Assembly: GCA_900551095.1 (NCBI GenBank)
Contig: URUJ01000002.1
Span: 62,001 to 126,000 of the forward strand
Origin: an uncultured Anaerococcus sp.
Lineage (GTDB): Bacteria; Bacillota; Clostridia; Tissierellales; Peptoniphilaceae
Reading direction: 5' to 3'
DNA length: 64,000 nucleotides
The notes below the pieces were generated by a model. It saw only the letters and a list, made by a program, of their open reading frames with translations. It was not told the origin of the DNA and ran no database searches. Made by a program: the position numbers and the translations under genes. This document shows positions 1 through 9,726 of the stretch, one piece after another (the stretch's first letter is position 1; each line of letters starts with the position of its first letter).

Positions 1-877
1 CCATAGCATTATTTATGTTATGTCTACCGATTACTCCGAGTTTAAAATGTTCTATTTCACCATTTTTCATTACTAAATCAAAACTAGGTCTTCCAAGTTC
101 ATCAAATTCAATATTTATTGCATTGTAATTTGCATCAGGATTTTCTTGAGCATAAGTAATCAATTCACCTTGTACTGCATCTATGATTAGCTTATTGTTT
201 TCTTCGTTTAGGTTTAAAATTGTTTTTGAATTTCCATCTTGGTTTCTAAGATAATCCTTGAAAGTTTCAACTATGTCATTTAGGTCTTTGTAATAGTCTA
301 GATGGTCTTCATCTATATTTAAGATGATAACGGTTTGTGGATAGTAGTATCTAATATTTCCTTTGTATTCACAAGCTTCTGTGACCAAAAAGTCCTCATC
401 TCCAACCTTAACATTACCTTTCATATCATCAAGGTTACCACCTAATAGAATTGTTGGATTCTCATCGGAGTGTAGAAGGATTTTTGAAATCATACTTGTA
501 GCTGTAGACTTTCCGTGAGAACCAGATATTGCTATAGAGTTTTTATAATTTCGCATAAGAGCACCTAAAAATACACCTCTTGTAACAACAGGTGCATCTA
601 ACTTTTTAGCTTCAATTAATTCTTCATTATCATCAGAAATTGCGTCTGTATAAACTACTAGGTCCGGATTTTTGATATTTTCCTTTTTTTGACCAATGAA
701 AACTTCAATTCCAAGGTCTTTTAAAACTTTGACTGTGTCTGATTCACTTCTATCAGATCCTGTAATTTTATATCCTTTTTCATATAATAGGTGGGCTAGT
801 CCACTCATTGATATACCACCTATTCCAATGAAATGAACGTATTTATACTTGTGTTCATCTAAATTAAATTCAAACAT
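1..877 (-). CDS. murC: UDP-N-acetylmuramate--L-alanine ligase (partial, C-terminus missing)
   Basis: Cytoplasmic ATP-dependent ligase that adds L-Ala to UDP-MurNAc, the first peptide step of peptidoglycan synthesis. About 292 residues are visible against a usual length near 450, because the window edge cuts the gene. The N-terminal nucleotide-sugar motif GIGGISMSGLA lies at about residues 18-28, and the Mur-ligase P-loop SGSHGKSTATSM at about 118-129. The start is the ATG at 875-877, preceded by AAGGAG about 11 bases upstream. It diverges from rpiB. Identity is secure; completeness cannot be judged. Confidence 0.95.
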   Translation of the reverse strand, partial: MFEFNLDEHKYKYVHFIGIGGISMSGLAHLLYEKGYKITGSDRSESDTVKVLKDLGIEVFIGQKKENIKNPDLVVYTDAISDDNEELIEAKKLDAPVVTRGVFLGALMRNYKNSIAISGSHGKSTATSMISKILLHSDENPTILLGGNLDDMKGNVKVGDEDFLVTEACEYKGNIRYYYPQTVIILNIDEDHLDYYKDLNDIVETFKDYLRNQDGNSKTILNLNEENNKLIIDAVQGELITYAQENPDANYNAINIEFDELGRPSFDLVMKNGEIEHFKLGVIGRHNINNAM

Positions 878-924
878 ATATTTATAATCTCCTTAATAGT
901 TAAGTCTTAAAGCACATTTGTTAT

Positions 925-957
925 ATTATACCATATTTAATAATGAAAAGTTGTCAA
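925..957 (-). promoter_or_regulatory. Putative murC promoter (extended -10)
   Basis: On the minus strand a TATAAT (925-930) is preceded directly by TGG, an extended -10 element. A perfect TTGACA sits at 952-957, but its 21-base spacing is too long for a normal pair, so the extended -10 probably does most of the work. It lies about 48 bases upstream of the murC start. Confidence 0.5.
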
Positions 958-965
958 GTTCTTCT

Positions 966-993
966 TTGAATATAAAGACAGATGACGTATATT
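966..993 (+). promoter_or_regulatory. Putative rpiB operon promoter
   Basis: TTGAAT (966-971) and TATATT (988-993) are separated by 16 bases and lie about 35 bases upstream of the rpiB start. No terminator is visible downstream until the hup region except the weak hairpin at the rpiB stop, so this could drive rpiB through the foldase genes. Confidence 0.5.
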
Positions 994-1026
994 TATATTA
1001 GAATGTAAAGTTTAAAAGGAGGATCC

Positions 1027-1476
1027 ATGAAATTTGTAATAGCTAATGATCATGGGGGAATAGATTTAAAACCTGCCGTTAGTGAAAAACTTGAAGAACT
1101 TGGACATGAAGTAATTCATGTCGGTACTTATGATAAAAACTCTTGTGATTATAGTGATTTTGCTGTAAAAGCTTGTGAAAAAGTTATCAATGGCGAGGCT
1201 GATTTTGCCATCCTTATCTGTGGCACAGGTCTTGGTATGTCCATATCAGCTAATAAAGTAAAAGGCATTAGAGCAGCCTGTGTTTCTGAACCATTTTCAG
1301 CTAAAATGAGTAGAGCCCATAACAATGCTAATGTCCTATGTCTTGGTGCAAGAGTTATAGGATCAGAAGTTTGTAAGATGATTGTAGAAGAATTTGCAAC
1401 AACAGACTTTGAAGGCGGACGCCATCAAAGACGTGTAGATAAAATAAGTAAAATAGAAGAAGAAAATCGAGACTAA
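1027..1476 (+). CDS. rpiB: Ribose-5-phosphate isomerase B
   Basis: Interconverts ribose 5-phosphate and ribulose 5-phosphate in the non-oxidative pentose phosphate pathway (RpiB/LacAB family). The 149-residue length is typical. The DHGG motif is at residues 8-11, the catalytic Cys at 65 in CGTGLG, and the active-site His at 98 in RAHNNANV. A strong AGGAGG precedes the ATG. Neighbours deoD and prs also handle pentose phosphates, so the operon start looks metabolically coherent. The stop codon is embedded in a small hairpin. Confidence 0.95.
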   Translation: MKFVIANDHGGIDLKPAVSEKLEELGHEVIHVGTYDKNSCDYSDFAVKACEKVINGEADFAILICGTGLGMSISANKVKGIRAACVSEPFSAKMSRAHNNANVLCLGARVIGSEVCKMIVEEFATTDFEGGRHQRRVDKISKIEEENRD

Positions 1477-1496
1477 TAGAGTCTCTATTTTTGTTT
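1469..1496 (+). terminator. Weak hairpin with T-rich tail over the rpiB stop
   Basis: GAGACT (1469-1474) pairs with AGTCTC (1480-1485) around a 5-base loop, followed by TATTTTTGTTT. The stem is only 6 bp, so partial attenuation between rpiB and deoD is more likely than full termination. The rpiB TAA begins at the last base of the left arm and runs into the loop. Confidence 0.5.
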
Positions 1497-1514
1497 ATTA
1501 AAAAAGGAGTATAT

Positions 1515-2234
1515 ATGACAATTCCAACACCACATATTTCTGCAAAAAGTAAAGAAGAAATAGCAAAAACTGTATTGATGCCAGGTGATCCTTTAAGAGC
1601 TAAATTTATTGCTGAAAATTTTCTTGAAGATGTAACTCAATTTACTGATACCCGTGGCATGCTAGGTTTCACAGGCTTTTATAAGGGCAAAAGAGTCTCA
1701 GTAATGGGCAGCGGTATGGGTATACCATCAGCCATGATTTATTATAATGAACTTTTTGATTTTTATGATGTAGATTGCATTATAAGGATAGGTACAGCTG
1801 GAGCTATGCAAGAAGATGTTAAACTTCATGACATTGTTATAGCACAATCTGCTTGCTCTGAATCATCAATTAATGACAATTTATTTGGAAATATTCATTT
1901 TTCTGTAACACCTGACTACGATCTTTTAGTTAAAGCTGTTGAAAAATCAAAAGAGCTCGGCTTTAGAACACATTGTGGCCAAGTTCATTCTTCAGATCAA
2001 TTCTACAACGAAATGGATTCAAAAGTTTTTGATAATTTAAGAAAATACGGAATTCTTGCAGTAGAAATGGAATCCTATGGCTTGTTCATGGCTGCAAGAA
2101 AACATGGTAAAAAGGGGCTAGGAATATTTACTATCTCTGATTCTCTAATAGAAAATGTTGCAGATAGTGCTGAGAATAGACAAAAATCATATACAAATAT
2201 GATGGAACTTGCCCTAGAGGTTGCTGAAGCATAG
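1515..2234 (+). CDS. deoD: Purine nucleoside phosphorylase, DeoD type
   Basis: Phosphorolyses purine (deoxy)nucleosides to base plus (deoxy)ribose 1-phosphate for salvage; the family forms hexamers. I place the start at the ATG at 1515, preceded by AAAAAGGAG, rather than at the upstream in-frame ATG at 1491 that lies in the hairpin tail. This gives 239 residues, the E. coli DeoD length. Visible motifs are GDPLRAK at 24-30, GILAVEMESYGL at 179-190 and the catalytic Ser-Asp at 208-209. The glmU ATG follows the stop with no gap. Confidence 0.95.
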   Translation: MTIPTPHISAKSKEEIAKTVLMPGDPLRAKFIAENFLEDVTQFTDTRGMLGFTGFYKGKRVSVMGSGMGIPSAMIYYNELFDFYDVDCIIRIGTAGAMQEDVKLHDIVIAQSACSESSINDNLFGNIHFSVTPDYDLLVKAVEKSKELGFRTHCGQVHSSDQFYNEMDSKVFDNLRKYGILAVEMESYGLFMAARKHGKKGLGIFTISDSLIENVADSAENRQKSYTNMMELALEVAEA

Positions 2235-3620
2235 ATGATTAAGACAATAATAATGGCTGCTGGTGAAGGAACTAGGATGAAATCTAAAAAATCCAAAGTA
2301 CTTCACAAGCTAATCAATAAAGAAATTATAAAATATGTAAAGAAGGCAAGTGATTTTGAAGACTCAGAAACAATTGTCATTGCTGGTGCAAATAAACCTA
2401 TATTAGAAAGTTTATTCACAGATGTAAAAATTGTTGAGCAAAAAATAGGAAAAAACATCCCTTATGGAACAGGATACGCGGCTAGTCTTGCCTTAGAGTT
2501 TTTAAACGATTATGATCAAGTACTTATCTTAAATGGTGATATTCCTTTAATTAAAAAAGAATCATTAGAAAATCTTATTTCCTACCATAATGAAACTGAT
2601 TCTTCTTGTACAATTCTTTCCACTATGATAGATAATCCAAAAGGATATGGAAGAATTATTAGAGATGAGGATAAGAATTTTACAAAAATCACAGAAGATA
2701 GAGATTTAAAATCAGGACAAGAAAATATAAGAGAAATCAATGTAGGAATCTATATATTTAAAGCAAAAGATTTAAAAGAATCACTCAAAAAAATTGACTC
2801 TAATAACGATCAAAATGAACTCTATCTTACTGACTGTATAGGAATACTAAAAGATTGTGGTAAAAGGGTAAGTGCTTACGTAAGCTGCGATTACGAACAA
2901 TTTTATGGAATTAATAATAAATACGAACTATATAAAGCAAGTAAAATTTTACAAAATAGAATCAACAAAGAACACATGATAAAAGGTGTTATAATAGAAA
3001 ATCCAGAGACTACTTTTATTGAAGAAGGAGTTGAAATTGGAGAAGATACAATCATATCTGGATTTGTTAAAATATATGGCAATACAAAAATAGGAAAAAA
3101 TTGCATCATAGAGGGTTCTAGTAAAATAACTAATTCTACTATTGAAGATAATGTTAAAATAGATAATGCGATAATAGAAGATTCTTATATGGAAGAGGAT
3201 AGTGATATAGGTCCTTTTGCAAGGCTAAGACCAAATAGTAGAATTGGTAAAAATGTTCATATTGGAAACTTTGTAGAAGTCAAAAACTCAAGTTTAGGTG
3301 AAAATACCAAAGCTGGTCACCTTGCTTACATCGGTGATAGTGATTTAGGCAAAGATATAAATATTGGATGTGGGGTAGTTTTTGTCAATTATGACGGAAA
3401 ATTCAAACATAGATCAATTATAGAAGATGGTGCTTTTATTGGATCAAATGCTAATATAGTAGCGCCTGTGAGGGTTGAAAAAGAAGGATTTGTAGCTGCA
3501 GGATCAACAATAACAGAAGATGTCAATACTGGCGAGTTAATCATTGAAAGAGCAGAACAAAAACATATCAAAGGTTACGTCGAAAGAAAAAAAGAAAGAG
3601 ATAAAAATCACAAGGAGTAG
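2235..3620 (+). CDS. glmU: Bifunctional GlmU: GlcNAc-1-P uridyltransferase / GlcN-1-P acetyltransferase
   Basis: Makes UDP-GlcNAc for peptidoglycan and other glycans. The N-terminal pyrophosphorylase domain (about 1-225) has AAGEGTRM at 8-15 and NGDIPL. The C-terminal half is a left-handed beta-helix of hexapeptide repeats with GPFARLRP, HIGNFVEVK, HLAYIGDS and NYDGKFKH, matching the acetyltransferase site. Length 461 is typical. It starts at the base after the deoD stop, so it is probably translated by coupling. The glmU-prs-pth-mfd order is conserved in Firmicutes. Confidence 0.97.
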   Translation: MIKTIIMAAGEGTRMKSKKSKVLHKLINKEIIKYVKKASDFEDSETIVIAGANKPILESLFTDVKIVEQKIGKNIPYGTGYAASLALEFLNDYDQVLILNGDIPLIKKESLENLISYHNETDSSCTILSTMIDNPKGYGRIIRDEDKNFTKITEDRDLKSGQENIREINVGIYIFKAKDLKESLKKIDSNNDQNELYLTDCIGILKDCGKRVSAYVSCDYEQFYGINNKYELYKASKILQNRINKEHMIKGVIIENPETTFIEEGVEIGEDTIISGFVKIYGNTKIGKNCIIEGSSKITNSTIEDNVKIDNAIIEDSYMEEDSDIGPFARLRPNSRIGKNVHIGNFVEVKNSSLGENTKAGHLAYIGDSDLGKDINIGCGVVFVNYDGKFKHRSIIEDGAFIGSNANIVAPVRVEKEGFVAAGSTITEDVNTGELIIERAEQKHIKGYVERKKERDKNHKE

Positions 3621-3622
3621 AA

Positions 3623-4606
3623 ATGTCATCTAGGGAAAATAAATATATTCACAGAGGGGAATTAAAACTTTTAACAGGAAATTCAAATATTAAGCTAGCA
3701 GAGAGTGTTGCTAAGAATTTAGGTATAGAGCTTACTAAAGCAGATATCAATAAATTCAAAGATGGTGAGATTAGTATAAAAATTAACGAATCAATAAGGG
3801 GAAAAGATGTTTTTATAGTCCAACCAACATCTGCTCCAACAAACGATAATCTAATGGAATTGTTAATAATGATAGATGCTTGTAAGAGAGCTTCTGCTGG
3901 ATATATTAACGCCGTAGTACCTTACTATGGTTACGCTAGACAAGATAGAAAAACAAGAGGTAGAGAGCCTATTACAGCAAAACTAGTAGCCAACTTACTA
4001 ACTATAGCTGGAGCAAATAGGGTAATTACTATGGACCTCCATGCTGGACAAATACAAGGATATTTCGATATACCTGTTGATCATTTCTCAGCTATTAGAT
4101 TACTTTCTACTCACTTCCAATCATTTGCCTTTGATAAACCAGAAGAATATGTAGTTGTAAGTCCTGATTTAGGCGGAGTTAGACGTGCTAGAGAATTTGC
4201 TGACTACCTTAAACTTCCTATAGCAATTATAGAGAAGAGAAGACCAATGCCAAATGTATCAGAAGTCATGTCTGTAATTGGCGATTTTAAAGGTAAACAT
4301 GCTATAATAGTAGACGATATGATTGATACTGCAGGTACAATTACTAATGCTGCTGACTTCTTAGTTGAAAATGGCGCTAAGGATGTATATCTTGTAGCAA
4401 CTCATGGTGTATTTTCTGGAGACGCAATAAAAAAACTAGAAAAACCATCTGTAAAGGAAGTTATAATCACAGATACTATTGAATTACCTGAAGAAAAAAG
4501 AATTGATAAAATAACTCAACTATCAATTGCACCGCTACTTGCAGAAGCAATTAATAGAATTAATACCTATGAATCAATAAGTGGTTTATTTACGGTTATT
4601 GAATAA
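3623..4606 (+). CDS. prs: Ribose-phosphate pyrophosphokinase (PRPP synthetase)
   Basis: Forms PRPP from ribose 5-phosphate and ATP for nucleotide, His, Trp and NAD synthesis. Length is 327 residues, with about 10 extra at the N-terminus compared with a usual 315-320. The catalytic-loop region DLHAGQIQGYF covers about 138-148 with His140, and the PRPP-binding VDDMIDTAGT is at 230-239. CAAGGAG lies just before the ATG. The stop shares one base with the pth start (TAATG), indicating translational coupling. Confidence 0.97.
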   Translation: MSSRENKYIHRGELKLLTGNSNIKLAESVAKNLGIELTKADINKFKDGEISIKINESIRGKDVFIVQPTSAPTNDNLMELLIMIDACKRASAGYINAVVPYYGYARQDRKTRGREPITAKLVANLLTIAGANRVITMDLHAGQIQGYFDIPVDHFSAIRLLSTHFQSFAFDKPEEYVVVSPDLGGVRRAREFADYLKLPIAIIEKRRPMPNVSEVMSVIGDFKGKHAIIVDDMIDTAGTITNAADFLVENGAKDVYLVATHGVFSGDAIKKLEKPSVKEVIITDTIELPEEKRIDKITQLSIAPLLAEAINRINTYESISGLFTVIE

Positions 4607-5193
4607 TGTATTATATTGTAGGTTTAGGCAATCCTGGATTACAATATGAAAATACTAGGCATAATGTTGGCTTTATGACTATTGATTATTTAGCAAACAA
4701 ATATGATATAGATGTTAGAAAATCAAAATTCAAATCTCTTTATGGTCAGGGAGAAATTTCTGGCCATAAAGTTATGCTCATAAAACCTCAAACATATATG
4801 AATAATTCAGGAGAAGCTGTTAGAGAAATAAGAAATTTTTATAAATTTGATATAGATAGATTAATAGTAATATATGATGACATAGATATCGATTTTGGAA
4901 CAATTAGGATAAGAAAAAAAGGATCCGCTGGAAGTCATAATGGCATGAAATCTATAATATATCAAATCCAAGACGACCAATTTCCTAGAATAAAGGTATC
5001 AATAGGTAAAAAACCAGAGAAATGGGATCTTGCAAATTTCGTGTTAAGTGGTTTTTCAAAAGAAGAAGCTAAAATTCTTGAAGATGAAATTAGAATAGCC
5101 GCTGAGGGAATAGAAATCATCTTAAAAGATGATGTTGATAAAGCAATGAATAAATGTAATTCTATCAAGCTGATAAAGGAAGATAATGAATAA
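4606..5193 (+). CDS. pth: Peptidyl-tRNA hydrolase
   Basis: Recycles peptidyl-tRNAs that drop off ribosomes by cleaving the ester bond. It shows the N-terminal GLGNPG motif at 6-11, catalytic His19 in TRHNVGF, the DD pair near 91-92, and GSAGSHNGMKSI at about 106-117. Length 195 fits the family. The start overlaps the prs stop by one base, and the end overlaps mfd by 8 bases, so prs-pth-mfd is a tightly coupled group. Confidence 0.97.
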   Translation: MYYIVGLGNPGLQYENTRHNVGFMTIDYLANKYDIDVRKSKFKSLYGQGEISGHKVMLIKPQTYMNNSGEAVREIRNFYKFDIDRLIVIYDDIDIDFGTIRIRKKGSAGSHNGMKSIIYQIQDDQFPRIKVSIGKKPEKWDLANFVLSGFSKEEAKILEDEIRIAAEGIEIILKDDVDKAMNKCNSIKLIKEDNE

Positions 5194-8100
5194 ATTAATT
5201 GAACGATTAATTAGTATCGATCAACTTAATAAAATTAAATATCAAATTAATGATTACTCGCCTATTTATATCCAAGGTTTAAGCGATGGCTCTAAGTCTC
5301 ACTTAGCTTACAGCCTTTTTGAATTGCTTCATCAAAATATAGTTATTGTTGCAGAAAATACTAAAAGAGCTGAAAAATATTTGGACGATTTAAACCAATT
5401 GTCTGATTATGTCCAATATTATCCATCACTTGATACAAATTTTTATAATATAAAATCAATAGATGATCAAAAATCTAATAAACGACTTGAAACATTAATA
5501 AATCTTGCAAAAGGTGAAAATTTTATAACTGTAACTAGTATAGCTGCCATTAGAAATAAGCTTACAGCTTTAGACAAATTTAACAAGTCATTTGTTACAC
5601 TAGATGAAGAGAGCTTAGTTGATGTTAGTGATTTTACTAATAAGCTTCTAGCTCTTAATTATAATCCAACTGATTTTGTTGAAGATAAGGGTGATTTTGC
5701 AAAAAGAGGATCAATTATTGATATTTGGCCTATAAACTCTGGAAATCCAATAAGAATAGAACTTTTTGATGACGAAGTTGATTCAATTAGGATTTTTGAT
5801 AAAGATAATCAGAGAACTATAGAAAAAATAGAAAATATTGAAATATCACCTGCAAGCGAGCTTTTATATGAAAATAACGATTATCAAAAAGTTATTAATG
5901 CTATACAAAAAGATTTAGACAGCAGGAAAGTTTATGATAATAATGATAAAAAATTAATTGATAAATATAATCAAATTATTTCTTTTTTAGATCAGAATAT
6001 GTATGTTGCTAACAAAGACCTAATTACAGCCTATAGATTAGATAATTATAGTTCTTTTTTAGACTATATACCAGACGATACGATTTTTATCTTTGACGAT
6101 GTTTCAAGAATCTATGAATCAGTTGTCTCAGACGATGAAAAATTCTTGCAGGACTTGACATATCAAATGGAAAATGGCGAAGTCTTTGCAAGTTTTAAAG
6201 ATTACTTAATAAATTCTGATGAGATATATAAGAAAATAGCAAATAAAAAAATTATAAATTTCACGTCTATTTTAAAGAGAACAAAACTTTTTTCGCCTAA
6301 AAAGATAATTGAATTAAAGACTATTGAAGCCGAAAATTTCAATAAAAATGTAGAAGAATTTATCAAAGCAAGCATAGAATTAACAAAAAATAATCAAAAA
6401 ATATATGTTTTTGCAGGCTCGAAATCTAGAAAAGAAAAGCTTTTAGAAAGTTTTATTGATCATGATTTTTTATTGGCTACAAGTGAAGATAGGTCTAGTG
6501 ATTTTGATAAAACGCCTATTATTATTTCAGAAAAAAAAGCGAGTGAAGGATACTATGTTAAGGATATAAACCTTCATGTTTTCACAAGTAAAGAGATATA
6601 TGGTAGATCTTCATCAAAGAAACAAAAAAGCAAAAAAGTTTCATCCAAAAACATAATCAATTATTCAGACCTTGAAATTGGCGATTATGTGGTTCATGAG
6701 AATAACGGTATTGGTATTTATAAAGGCCTTACAAAGATTGAAAGGAATGATGTCGAAAAAGACTTTATTTTGATAGAATATAGAGGAAATGACAAACTAT
6801 ATATACCAGTTGATCAAATGAACCTAGTTAGCAAATATATCGGAAATAGAGGAGAAAAACCTAAATTATCTGCTCTAGGATCTGTTCAGTGGCAAAAATC
6901 AAAACAAAGAGCCAAAAAAGCAGTCGATGAAATTGCTGATGACTTAGTAAAACTATATGCTGAAAGAGCCAAACAAAAAGGGCACGCCTTTGCCAAAGAT
7001 ACTAATTGGCAAGATGAATTTGAAAACTCTTTTCCATATGATGAGACATTTTCTCAATTAAGAAGCCTTGAAGAAATCAAAGCTGATATGGAAAGTGAAC
7101 AGCCCATGGATAGACTTTTGTGTGGAGATGTGGGTTACGGTAAGACTGAAGTTGCTTTAAGAGCTGCTTTTAAGGCAATAATGGATGGGTATCAAGTTGC
7201 ATTTCTTGTACCAACTACCATATTAGCCAACCAACATTATCATACTTGTCTTGAAAGATTTAAAGAATATCCTATAAATTGTGCAATGCTTTCTAGGTTT
7301 AATACAAAAACTAAAGATAAAGAAATAATAAGAGATATTAAGTCTGGTAAGGTTGATATTGTTGTTGGAACGCATAGACTTTTGTCTAACGATATTAAAT
7401 TTAATAAATTAGGCCTTGTAATAATTGATGAAGAGCAAAGATTTGGCGTAAGGCATAAGGAGAAATTTAAAAAATTCAAATCATCTATAGATGTCCTAAC
7501 CTTATCAGCAACACCTATACCTAGAACTTTACAAATGTCTTTATCAGGGATAAGAGACCTATCAACTCTAGATGAGCCGCCAGAGGAAAGACTTCCAGTA
7601 AATACTTATGTATTAGAATATGACTCAGGAATTATTAGAGATGCTATCCTTAAGGAAATAAATAGGAATGGTCAGGTCTACTTTGTTTATAATAGAGTTA
7701 ATGATATAGAAAAACTATATTTAGAAATCAAAGATCTGGTTCCTGAAGCAAGTATAGATATTGTTCATGGACAAATGAGTCCGAGACAAATTGAAAATAT
7801 TATGTTTGATTTTGTCGATGGAAAGACAGATATATTGCTAGCTACAACAATAATCGAAACAGGAATGGATATTAAAAATGTAAATACTATTATTATCTAT
7901 GATGCAGATTTAATGGGGCTTTCACAGCTGTATCAGCTAAAAGGAAGAATAGGCAGAGGTTATAGAAGCTCATATGCGTATTTTACTTATAGAACTGGCA
8001 AAATTTTAACGGAAATTGGAGAAAAAAGACTTAAATCTATCAAGGACTTCTCTGACTTTGGTTCAGGATATAAAATTGCTATGAAAGACCTTGAGCTTAG

Positions 8101-8677
8101 AGGAGCAGGAAATCTTTTGGGTGAAAGTCAGTCAGGTTATGTAGAGGCTGTTGGGTACGACCTATATGTGAAATTCTTACAAGAAGCCGTAGAAAGAGCC
8201 TCTGGTAAGGAAGTAAAGATTAAAGATTATAACCAAGCCTTAATCGACATTAAAATAGATGCTTACATCCCAAATTCTTATATAAAGGATTCTTCTCAAA
8301 AAATAGAAATTTATAATCGTATAGCAAATATTGATGATATGAAAGATTACGAAGCTTTGGTAGAAGAATTAATTGATGTTTATGGAGATATTCCTGTAAT
8401 AGTGGATAATATAATGTATGTGTCGTTAATAAAATCCCTTGCTTCCTCAAATGGTATTAGTGAAATAAGGGAAATAGAAAATAATATATATTTATTTTTT
8501 ACTGACAGAGATTATTATTCTTTTGAAGAGCTAAAAGGCATAAATGAAAGTTACAAGGGCGAAATGAAGCTTGACTTATCGAACAAACCAGCCTTTATAA
8601 TACCTGTTACAAAGAATAAATTACTTGACACATACGAACTTTTAGATACAATTAACAAAATAAGGAGTAAACAATGA
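5186..8677 (+). CDS. mfd: Transcription-repair coupling factor
   Basis: DNA translocase that removes RNA polymerase stalled at lesions and recruits UvrA. The 1163-residue protein has a UvrB-like N-terminal region, a CarD-like RNA-polymerase-interaction domain beginning near residue 496 (EIGDYVVHENNGIG), and a RecG-like motor with Walker A GDVGYGKTE near 647, the DEEQRFG box near 748, and LSATPIPRT near 773. The C-terminal part matches the TRCF domain. The start overlaps pth by 8 bases; the end overlaps prsA by 4 (ATGA). Confidence 0.97.
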   Translation: MNKLIERLISIDQLNKIKYQINDYSPIYIQGLSDGSKSHLAYSLFELLHQNIVIVAENTKRAEKYLDDLNQLSDYVQYYPSLDTNFYNIKSIDDQKSNKRLETLINLAKGENFITVTSIAAIRNKLTALDKFNKSFVTLDEESLVDVSDFTNKLLALNYNPTDFVEDKGDFAKRGSIIDIWPINSGNPIRIELFDDEVDSIRIFDKDNQRTIEKIENIEISPASELLYENNDYQKVINAIQKDLDSRKVYDNNDKKLIDKYNQIISFLDQNMYVANKDLITAYRLDNYSSFLDYIPDDTIFIFDDVSRIYESVVSDDEKFLQDLTYQMENGEVFASFKDYLINSDEIYKKIANKKIINFTSILKRTKLFSPKKIIELKTIEAENFNKNVEEFIKASIELTKNNQKIYVFAGSKSRKEKLLESFIDHDFLLATSEDRSSDFDKTPIIISEKKASEGYYVKDINLHVFTSKEIYGRSSSKKQKSKKVSSKNIINYSDLEIGDYVVHENNGIGIYKGLTKIERNDVEKDFILIEYRGNDKLYIPVDQMNLVSKYIGNRGEKPKLSALGSVQWQKSKQRAKKAVDEIADDLVKLYAERAKQKGHAFAKDTNWQDEFENSFPYDETFSQLRSLEEIKADMESEQPMDRLLCGDVGYGKTEVALRAAFKAIMDGYQVAFLVPTTILANQHYHTCLERFKEYPINCAMLSRFNTKTKDKEIIRDIKSGKVDIVVGTHRLLSNDIKFNKLGLVIIDEEQRFGVRHKEKFKKFKSSIDVLTLSATPIPRTLQMSLSGIRDLSTLDEPPEERLPVNTYVLEYDSGIIRDAILKEINRNGQVYFVYNRVNDIEKLYLEIKDLVPEASIDIVHGQMSPRQIENIMFDFVDGKTDILLATTIIETGMDIKNVNTIIIYDADLMGLSQLYQLKGRIGRGYRSSYAYFTYRTGKILTEIGEKRLKSIKDFSDFGSGYKIAMKDLELRGAGNLLGESQSGYVEAVGYDLYVKFLQEAVERASGKEVKIKDYNQALIDIKIDAYIPNSYIKDSSQKIEIYNRIANIDDMKDYEALVEELIDVYGDIPVIVDNIMYVSLIKSLASSNGISEIREIENNIYLFFTDRDYYSFEELKGINESYKGEMKLDLSNKPAFIIPVTKNKLLDTYELLDTINKIRSKQ

Positions 8678-9726
8678 AAAAGAAATTATTAATTGCAATG
8701 TTTGCATCAACAATGGTGCTAGGGGCTTGTGGAAATCAAGCTAATGATAACAAAGAAAATACTAAGGTAGAAGAAAAATCAAGTGATGTTAAAGAACTTG
8801 ACAAGGGAACAATAGCTGTGGTAAATGGTGATAAGATATCCAAAGATGCTTATAAGGAAGAAATGAGTTTTTATGGAGCAATGCTTGCTAGCAGACAAAA
8901 TCTTAAAAATTCAATAGTTCAAATGATGGTTCAAGATAAACTTATTGCTGATGATATGAAGGCAAACAAACTTGAAGTTTCTGACAAAGAAGTTAACGAA
9001 TCTTTCCTAAATTCAGTGAAACAATTTGGTGGTCAAGAACAATTTGATAAGATGCTTGATGATTATAATATGGATGTAGAAAAGTTTAAAGAAACCGTTA
9101 AGAAAGATTTGATGTATCAAAAACATAAAGAATGGTTTGAAAAAGAACATCCTGTTACTGAAGAAGAAATTAAAGAATATTACGAAAATAATAAAGATCA
9201 GTTTGCTAAACGTGATGCTTCACATATCCTAGTAGCAGATGAAAAAACTGCAAAAGAAGTTAAAGAAAAATTAGATAATGGCGAAGATTTTGCAAAGCTA
9301 GCAAAAGAATATTCAACAGATACTGCAAACGCAGCAAATGGTGGAAATCTAGGAACATTCTCTAAAGGCCAAATGGTAAAAGAATTCGAAGATGCAGCCT
9401 TCGCTTTAAAAGAAGGAGAAATTTCAGAACCAATTAAAACTCAATTTGGTTATCATATAATAAAACTTAACAAAGTAGCTGATTCTATAGATGATAATAA
9501 AGAGGCTATTACAAAAGCACTAACTGATAAAAAATATGCTGATTATATTAAAGAATTAAACGAAAAAGCTAATGTAGTTACAGAATCCACAATAGCTGCA
9601 GAAAAATCAGCCGAAGAAGCAACAGATGATAACAAAGCTGATACAACAGAAGAAAAAGAAGATTCAGAAGATAATAAAGTAGACGAAAATAAAGAAAATG
9701 AAGAAGATAAAAAAGATAATAATTAG
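8674..9726 (+). CDS. prsA: PrsA-like foldase lipoprotein (parvulin peptidyl-prolyl isomerase)
   Basis: Extracytoplasmic folding helper for secreted proteins. A lipoprotein signal peptide ends in the lipobox LGAC with Cys19. A SurA-N-like helical region follows, then a parvulin domain at about 178-270 with DASHILV, GGNLGTF and FGYHIIKL. The last 50 or so residues are a low-complexity Asp/Glu/Lys tail, unusual for PrsA, that may lie in the wall. Its ATG overlaps the mfd stop as ATGA. A second, degenerate foldase gene starts inside its 3' end. Confidence 0.9.
   Translation: MKKKLLIAMFASTMVLGACGNQANDNKENTKVEEKSSDVKELDKGTIAVVNGDKISKDAYKEEMSFYGAMLASRQNLKNSIVQMMVQDKLIADDMKANKLEVSDKEVNESFLNSVKQFGGQEQFDKMLDDYNMDVEKFKETVKKDLMYQKHKEWFEKEHPVTEEEIKEYYENNKDQFAKRDASHILVADEKTAKEVKEKLDNGEDFAKLAKEYSTDTANAANGGNLGTFSKGQMVKEFEDAAFALKEGEISEPIKTQFGYHIIKLNKVADSIDDNKEAITKALTDKKYADYIKELNEKANVVTESTIAAEKSAEEATDDNKADTTEEKEDSEDNKVDENKENEEDKKDNN

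Noticed and set aside
952..957. Perfect TTGACA as a -35 for murC
   Set aside because: Its distance of 21 bases from the TATAAT is outside the normal range; kept only as part of an extended -10 promoter.
5186..5193. Frameshift between pth and mfd
   Set aside because: The 8-base overlap has a proper ATG and ribosome site for mfd and a full-length pth, so it is normal coupling.
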